From Treponema sp. UBA1793 (GTDB lineage: Bacteria > Spirochaetota > Spirochaetia > Treponematales > Treponemataceae), in assembly GCA_002314445.1 (NCBI GenBank), contig DCFX01000018.1, positions 1 to 9,074 of the forward strand: a stretch of 9,074 nt of DNA. Direction: 5' to 3'. The notes beneath the pieces were generated by a model. The model ran no database searches and was not told the origin of the DNA. It was given only the letters and a program-made list of their open reading frames with translations. Positions 4,509 through 9,074 of this stretch are shown piece after piece (positions within the stretch are counted from its first letter, which is position 1; each line of letters opens with the position of its first letter). The position numbers and the translations under genes were made by a program.

Positions 4509-5804
4509 ATGAAACGAATGATATTTATCCTTTTATCAGTACTGCTGGTGCAGGGAGTGTGGGCAAAAAAGTCTAAGTACGGTACGGCAACCGGACAGAT
4601 TGTAATAACCTATCAGAATGGTTTTGATCCTGCTACAAGTGGTGATGGCAGTGAACATGAAAAAAAATATGCTGAATACTCAAGCATCTATCCGAACATC
4701 AAAATTGTTCATAATATTATGACCTACGACCAGAGCCGGCAGAAATTCATTATCAGCGGACAGGCCGGCAGCGGCCCCGATGCCATCCATATGCTCGGGG
4801 AATGGGTTCCTGATTTTGTAAAAATGGGACTACTGCAGGACATTACCAATGAGGTAACATCGTGGAAGGACTACAGTTCCTTTCCAAAAAGTACATGGAA
4901 GGTCGCGACTGTTAATGGAAAAATTTATGGTATTCCCTCAATAGCCTCTACCCGTGTACTGATATACCGTGAAGATCTTTTAAAAGCTGCCGGTTGTACA
5001 GTTCCCGTAACATGGGACGATCTCCGAAAAACTGCTAAAGCCATGACAAAAGATACTGACGGCGACGGAAAGACAGACGTATACGGTTTTGCTTTTTGTT
5101 CTTCAAGCAAAGCTGTCAGAGGGCCGCAGGAATTCAGTGTCTTTCTGAATTCCGTCGATCACGGTGAACTGGCGGTTGAAAAAGGCGGAAAATGGATTCC
5201 GGGTTTTACGCCTGATCAGGTAGAAAAAGTCTTTCAGTTATATTACGACTTACTGTTCGTTGATAAAAGTGTTCCTCCGTATTCCGTCGGATGGGAATGG
5301 GATGAACTTGATCCGAGTTTTTCATCGGGGTCTGTTGCCATGGTAATGGACGGTGCGTGGATTCAGCAGCGTATAGACGGCGGATATAAACCGGAGACAT
5401 GGAAAACGGCTTCGTTTCCGTATTGTTCGAATCCTGCAACTTATATGGAAGTAAAAGTAGAAGGCGTTGGAAAATTCAGCAAATATCCGAAGGAAACTGT
5501 GAAATTCCTTGAATGGTTATACGGAAGAGACAATATGGTTGCAATCACACAGACAGACAATCTTCCTTCCCGCAGTGATGCTGTCGATTCTCCTCTCTGG
5601 GTATCCGATTCAACGTGGAAAGAAACATTTCTTAAAAATATTAAATATGGTTTTTCATTTCCGTCTATTCCGCTCGGTCCGGTCTTTGAGTCAACAATGA
5701 AGTATACGCAGGAAGTTCTGTACAAACAGCTTACCCCGCATCAGGCTGCGGCAGGTTTCTATAACGACACAAAGAAATATCTGGATTCCGAAATTAACAA
5801 ATAA
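4509..5804 (+). CDS. Sugar ABC transporter substrate-binding protein
   Basis: A complete 431-residue family 1 extracellular solute-binding protein (MalE/MsmE/RafE-like). It captures an oligosaccharide in the periplasm and delivers it to the two permeases encoded next. Residues 1-19 form a signal peptide (Lys-Arg, hydrophobic core, Val-Trp-Ala cleavage); there is no lipobox Cys. Typical features follow: Gly-Pro-Asp-Ala-Ile-His-Met (89-95), Asn-Gly-Lys-Ile-Tyr-Gly-Ile-Pro (136-143), Val-Thr-Trp-Asp-Asp-Leu, and an Asp-rich calcium-type loop DTDGDGKTD (182-190). The start is set by AGGAGG at 4495-4500, eight bases upstream. It is first in the operon, under P1/P2, and a hairpin after it may favour its expression over the permeases. 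The alpha-galactosidase downstream suggests alpha-galactosides as ligand, which is inferred from context. Confidence 0.93.
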   Translation: MKRMIFILLSVLLVQGVWAKKSKYGTATGQIVITYQNGFDPATSGDGSEHEKKYAEYSSIYPNIKIVHNIMTYDQSRQKFIISGQAGSGPDAIHMLGEWVPDFVKMGLLQDITNEVTSWKDYSSFPKSTWKVATVNGKIYGIPSIASTRVLIYREDLLKAAGCTVPVTWDDLRKTAKAMTKDTDGDGKTDVYGFAFCSSSKAVRGPQEFSVFLNSVDHGELAVEKGGKWIPGFTPDQVEKVFQLYYDLLFVDKSVPPYSVGWEWDELDPSFSSGSVAMVMDGAWIQQRIDGGYKPETWKTASFPYCSNPATYMEVKVEGVGKFSKYPKETVKFLEWLYGRDNMVAITQTDNLPSRSDAVDSPLWVSDSTWKETFLKNIKYGFSFPSIPLGPVFESTMKYTQEVLYKQLTPHQAAAGFYNDTKKYLDSEINK

Positions 5805-5810
5805 TACTGT

Positions 5811-5843
5811 AGAACATCTCTGTCAATCCGGCAGAGATGTTCT
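5811..5843 (+). terminator. Attenuator-like hairpin between binding protein and permease
   Basis: agaacatctctg (5811-5822) pairs with cagagatgttct (5832-5843), 12 perfect base pairs; two more (one a wobble) can form inside, leaving a 5-base loop. Only a short TTcc follows, so it is not a classical strong terminator. It ends just before the permease ribosome site. Such stems after the binding-protein gene commonly stabilise its mRNA 3' end or reduce read-through, giving more binding protein than permease. Confidence 0.6.
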
Positions 5844-5857
5844 TTCCGGAGGTAATG

Positions 5858-6742
5858 ATGACGCAAAAGCAATCCTGGAAAGCATACCTGTATTTTGTAC
5901 CGGCGGCTGTTCTGATTATAACAATTTTTATCTATCCGCTGGGATATTCCATAATCCTCAGTTTTTTCAGGCACAATCTTCTCAAACCCAGTGCGACAAA
6001 ATTTATCGGACTGGGAAATTTTATTAAGCTGTTCCATGACGAGCTGTTTGCAAAGTCACTTCTGCATGGAATTGCATTTACCTTTTTTTCGGTTTTATTC
6101 GAATATGCCGGAGGTTTGACGGTTGCACTGTGTCTGAACAGTAAATATGCAAAGTTCAGAAACGTTCATAAGGCACTTCTGATGCTGCCGTGGGCAGTTC
6201 CTATCGCCATCAATTCCATGATGTGGAAATTTCTGCTTTCGCCGAACTTCGGTTTTTTGAATCAGGTACTGGCAGCAATCGGTGTACCCGGTGTAATTGA
6301 CAGGGAATGGCTTGGAAATATCCACAGCGTACTGCCTGTGATTATCTTCATAAATATATGGAGAAGTTTTCCTTTTTATACAATAACCCTTTCTGCAGGA
6401 TTATCGTCAATTCCCAAAGAACTGTACGAAGCAGCGGAAATAGATGGTGCTAATGGATTCCAGAGGTTCCGTTCGATTACTATGCCGGGTATACGTATCA
6501 CATCTGCAGTTATTGTTATTTTTCATATAATTTGGACATTCACTAATTTTGATGTGATTTACCTGCTTACTGCCGGAGGACCGCTCAATGCATCCGAAGT
6601 TTTACCGACGCTGATGTATCGTCAGGCCTTTACCAATTTCAACATGGGGTATGCCAGTTCTATCGGAGTGTTTCTTTTTGTTATCCTGCTTATTACGGTC
6701 GGACCGCTGTATTCACATTTTGTTTCAAAACAGGGAGAATAA
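5858..6742 (+). CDS. Sugar ABC transporter permease, MalF/RafF type
   Basis: A 294-residue inner-membrane permease. GGAGG at 5848-5852 best fits the ATG at 5858; earlier in-frame ATGs at 5837 (inside the hairpin) and 5855 (too close to the site) are less likely. It begins Trp-Lys-Ala-Tyr-Leu-Tyr-Phe-Val-Pro-Ala, the usual start of MalF-type sugar permeases, with a first membrane segment about residues 11-35 and about six segments overall. The cytoplasmic EAA loop that docks the ATPase is clear: EAA at 191-193, then Ile-Asp-Gly-Ala and Phe-Gln-Arg-Phe, ending Thr-Met-Pro-Gly-Ile. It forms a heterodimeric channel with the next gene, whose ATG is two bases after its stop codon. No ATPase gene is in the operon, as is common for systems sharing an MsmK/MsiK-type ATPase encoded elsewhere. 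Confidence 0.92.
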   Translation: MTQKQSWKAYLYFVPAAVLIITIFIYPLGYSIILSFFRHNLLKPSATKFIGLGNFIKLFHDELFAKSLLHGIAFTFFSVLFEYAGGLTVALCLNSKYAKFRNVHKALLMLPWAVPIAINSMMWKFLLSPNFGFLNQVLAAIGVPGVIDREWLGNIHSVLPVIIFINIWRSFPFYTITLSAGLSSIPKELYEAAEIDGANGFQRFRSITMPGIRITSAVIVIFHIIWTFTNFDVIYLLTAGGPLNASEVLPTLMYRQAFTNFNMGYASSIGVFLFVILLITVGPLYSHFVSKQGE

Positions 6743-6743
6743 T

Positions 6744-7601
6744 ATGAACTCAAAAGATCATTTTTCCGTGCACAAAGGAGATTCCACAAAAACCGGCTGT
6801 ATCGCCGTAATAAACCTGATTTTTCTGGTTATTGTACTTTTTCCGTTTTTCTGGCTTATAACGACGAGTTTTAAACCGGATACATATATTATCAGCAGAA
6901 CGTTATACTGGCTGCCGCCGGAACTGACGCTCGGTCATTATGTTAAAGTTTTCACGTTCGGCAATCTCGGGCGTATTTTTCTTAATTCTGTCATCGTCTC
7001 TTTTTCTACGGTGCTTCTTTCATTCATTGTCATAATACCGGCTGCATATGCACTTGCCATACTTCGTCCACGGGGAAAAGAATTTATTTCAAAATTCATT
7101 CTTTCGCTTCAAATGCTGCCGGGCATTCTGCTGGTAATTCCCCTGTACATGATTATGCAGAAACTGCATCTCGTAGACACCTATCGTTCCCTGATAATAA
7201 GCTACACAACATTTACGACACCCTTCTGTTTCCTGCTGTTGTCTTCATATTATTCCGGACTCCCGATAGAATTATTTGAGAGTGCCTATATAGACGGCTG
7301 CAATTCGTTTCAGGCTTTACTGCGAATCGCACTGCCTCTGACGGCACCCGGTCTTGTAACGGTCGGAACGTATTCTTTTCTGAATGCATGGAACGACTTT
7401 CTGTTTTCAAATACGTTTACATCATCTTCTGCATCAAGAACACTTACTGTTGAAGTCGTTCGTCTTGTCGGGTCATGGGGAACAAGATGGGGTGATCTGA
7501 CTGCCGGTGCAACCGTAACGGTTATTCCGGTCATTCTTGTATTTCTGTTTGCAAATAAATATATTATTTCGGGCCTGACGGCAGGCTCCGTAAAGGGGTA
7601 A
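6744..7601 (+). CDS. Sugar ABC transporter permease, MalG/RafG type
   Basis: A 285-residue inner-membrane permease, partner of the preceding gene. A longer in-frame reading from 6651 overlaps the first permease and is not needed: ATG at 6744 follows a GGGAGA ribosome site, one base after the stop of the upstream gene. It shows the MalG pattern: an N-terminal membrane segment ending Phe-Phe-Trp-Leu-Ile-Thr-Thr-Ser-Phe-Lys-Pro, a periplasmic loop with Leu-Gly-His-Tyr, then Leu-Gln-Met-Leu-Pro-Gly and a variant EAA loop starting at residue 179 (Glu-Ser-Ala-Tyr-Ile-Asp-Gly-Cys, then Phe-Gln, Leu-Pro-Leu-Thr-Ala-Pro-Gly). Asn-Ala-Trp-Asn-Asp-Phe follows, typical of the family. It ends Gly-Leu-Thr-Ala-Gly-Ser-Val-Lys-Gly, the standard C-terminus of intact MalG-type permeases, so the gene is complete. 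Confidence 0.93.
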   Translation: MNSKDHFSVHKGDSTKTGCIAVINLIFLVIVLFPFFWLITTSFKPDTYIISRTLYWLPPELTLGHYVKVFTFGNLGRIFLNSVIVSFSTVLLSFIVIIPAAYALAILRPRGKEFISKFILSLQMLPGILLVIPLYMIMQKLHLVDTYRSLIISYTTFTTPFCFLLLSSYYSGLPIELFESAYIDGCNSFQALLRIALPLTAPGLVTVGTYSFLNAWNDFLFSNTFTSSSASRTLTVEVVRLVGSWGTRWGDLTAGATVTVIPVILVFLFANKYIISGLTAGSVKG

Positions 7602-7604
7602 AAA

Positions 7605-9053
7605 TTGAGTATGTCTACGTTAAAAAAAATAAGCATACATGAAAACGGATTGTATGTTGAATTTCGTGAAAATGAAAAACATTTGATGCAGCTCGTTCAT
7701 TTTTCGAGTATGCCTCTGGAAGAATCGAATCTGGAAAAAATCAAGTATCCGGTATCCGAATTCTCGGACGAAACTGTTTTCCGGCCGGTAGAACTCCAGG
7801 TCACCGGTATAAACAGTCCGAATGAACGCGAAGGCGGCAAGTATACCGGAACAAATGCCGGTTCAACGCTTGTATACGAATCCCATAAAGATGACCGGAA
7901 TAAATCCGGCAGATTGCTTTCCATTACATCAAAAGACCCGCAGACCGGACTTACCGTCATAAGCTTCTACCAGTTTTACGATACAATCCCTGTTGTACGT
8001 TCCTGGACGGAAGTCAGAAATGACGGAGCCGAAACTCAGGCGCTGGAATATGTGTCTTCATTTGCGTATGCGGGTCTCGACAAGGAAGGTTTGAAACCGG
8101 CCGAACAGAAATGCCGCCTGTCCATACCGAGAAACAGCTGGCAGAGGGAAATGCAATGGCAGACTTTTACGCTTGAGCAGCTCGGTATAGTTCCGTCTGA
8201 ATTGACCGGACATCCGCATTCTGCCAATACAATTTCTGCAACAAACACGGGGAACTGGTCAACGAAGGAATATCTTCCAATGGCCTTTTTTGAAAATACA
8301 GAGACAGGATCGAATCTGTTCTGGCAGATAGAACACAATGGTTCATGGCATTGGGAAATAAGCGATCACAAGGGAACGCTCTGCCTCGCACTCAGTGGTC
8401 CTGCGGAAACGGAATCTCACTGGTGGAAACGGCTTGAACCGGGAGATAGTTTTACCACCGTACCTGCTGCCGTCGGTTCGACTGCCGAAGGGTTCGACAG
8501 TGCAATGGCTGCGCTGACGCAGTACCGGCGGCTTATCCGCCGTCCGAACGTAGACAATAAAAAGCTGCCGGTTATTTTCAACGATTATATGAACTGCCTT
8601 GAGGGCAATCCCACAACGTCGACAGAAATGCCGCTTATCGATGCAGCAGCAAAAGCCGGTTGTGAATATTATGTTATAGACTGCGGCTGGTACAGTGAAG
8701 GATTCTGGTGGGATGGTGTCGGAGAATGGATGCCCTGTGAGAAGCGGTTTCCGGGAGGACTGGCAAGTCTGCTCGGATATATACGGCAGAAAGGTATGGT
8801 ACCCGGATTATGGCTTGAACTTGAAGTCGTCGGAATGAACAGTCCGCTTGTAAAAAAAGTTCCGGCAGAATGGTTTTTCCAGCGGCACGGAAAACCTGTT
8901 CTTGACCGCAGCAGGTATCAGCTTGACTACCGGAATCCCGATGTCAGGGCGTATGCAACAGGTGTCGTAGACCGGCTGGTAAAAGAATACAATGTCGGGT
9001 ATATCAAAATGGATTACAATATCGAGCCGGGAATAGGGACCGACTACAAGTAA
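7605..9053 (+). CDS. GH36 alpha-galactosidase, C-terminally cut by a stop codon
   Basis: The frame encodes 482 residues of a glycoside hydrolase family 36 enzyme, which removes terminal alpha-galactose from raffinose, melibiose and stachyose. There is no signal peptide, so it would act in the cytoplasm on imported sugar. The N-terminal beta-sandwich covers about 1-310; the TIM barrel begins near 325 with Phe-Asn-Asp-Tyr-Met-Asn-Cys, then Cys-Gly-Trp-Tyr and Trp-Trp-Asp-Gly-Val-Gly-Glu-Trp, Gly-Leu-Trp-Leu-Glu-Leu-Glu, and Tyr-Ile-Lys-Met-Asp470, the expected nucleophile. The family normally runs to about 700 residues; here a TAA follows Gly-Thr-Asp-Tyr-Lys, so the acid/base Asp and C-terminal domain are absent. 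The 21 bases after the stop match no GH36 continuation in any frame I tried. TTG at 7605 lies six bases after an AAAGGGG site; ATG at 7611 is the alternative. It is probably a pseudogene, or interrupted by an element beyond the window. Confidence 0.85.
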   Translation: MSMSTLKKISIHENGLYVEFRENEKHLMQLVHFSSMPLEESNLEKIKYPVSEFSDETVFRPVELQVTGINSPNEREGGKYTGTNAGSTLVYESHKDDRNKSGRLLSITSKDPQTGLTVISFYQFYDTIPVVRSWTEVRNDGAETQALEYVSSFAYAGLDKEGLKPAEQKCRLSIPRNSWQREMQWQTFTLEQLGIVPSELTGHPHSANTISATNTGNWSTKEYLPMAFFENTETGSNLFWQIEHNGSWHWEISDHKGTLCLALSGPAETESHWWKRLEPGDSFTTVPAAVGSTAEGFDSAMAALTQYRRLIRRPNVDNKKLPVIFNDYMNCLEGNPTTSTEMPLIDAAAKAGCEYYVIDCGWYSEGFWWDGVGEWMPCEKRFPGGLASLLGYIRQKGMVPGLWLELEVVGMNSPLVKKVPAEWFFQRHGKPVLDRSRYQLDYRNPDVRAYATGVVDRLVKEYNVGYIKMDYNIEPGIGTDYK

Positions 9054-9074
9054 GCGTCAAAAGAGCTACACCTA

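Noticed and set aside
1..9074. CRISPR array, tRNA or rRNA genes
   Set aside because: No regularly spaced repeats and no tRNA- or rRNA-like sequences were seen on either strand.

Overview
The window looks like a host-associated spirochaete, most likely a gut or rumen Treponema. This is inferred from the moderate GC content, AGGAGG ribosome sites, an Rpn/PD-(D/E)XK 'transposase' gene, and a sugar ABC operon without its own ATPase beside an alpha-galactosidase. No rRNA or marker gene confirms it.

Left part (1-3900): a degraded accessory region built from rhamnose-biosynthesis (rfb/rml) fragments and two diverged copies of one cassette. On the + strand each copy reads: rfbB fragment (antisense) with an internal hairpin, then an Rpn-family gene, then an rfbC fragment (antisense). 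Copy 1 (about 381-1358) has a broken Rpn gene, its core replaced by palindrome-rich DNA. Copy 2 (about 2340-3495) has an intact Rpn gene of 297 codons. rfbC is split: its N-terminal part abuts copy 2 and its C-terminal part abuts copy 1. Between the copies lies an apparently intact minus-strand DUF4160/DUF2442 gene pair. The first 120 bases are A/C low-complexity DNA, and 121-355 holds no gene I recognise.

Right part (3916-9074): a divergently oriented XRE-type regulator, a 221-base intergenic region with one strong and one weaker sigma70-like promoter carrying inverted repeats in their spacers, then a + strand operon: periplasmic sugar-binding protein, attenuator-like hairpin, MalF-type permease, MalG-type permease, GH36 alpha-galactosidase. 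Together these would import and hydrolyse alpha-galactosides of the raffinose/melibiose type, with an ATPase from elsewhere in the genome. The alpha-galactosidase frame stops after its nucleophile but before the acid/base region, 21 bases from the window end.

The most unusual signal is in the two rfbB fragments. The same codon interval is interrupted by a 43- or 46-base gap that starts with a stop codon, contains a strong hairpin whose arms differ between copies by paired changes, and is bounded by identical Lys codons (AAA/AAA in one copy, AAG/AAG in the other). Flanking codons differ mostly synonymously on both sides. This is the layout of a translational bypass element such as T4 gene 60, although a palindromic insertion element is a serious alternative and neither rfbB fragment is a complete gene.
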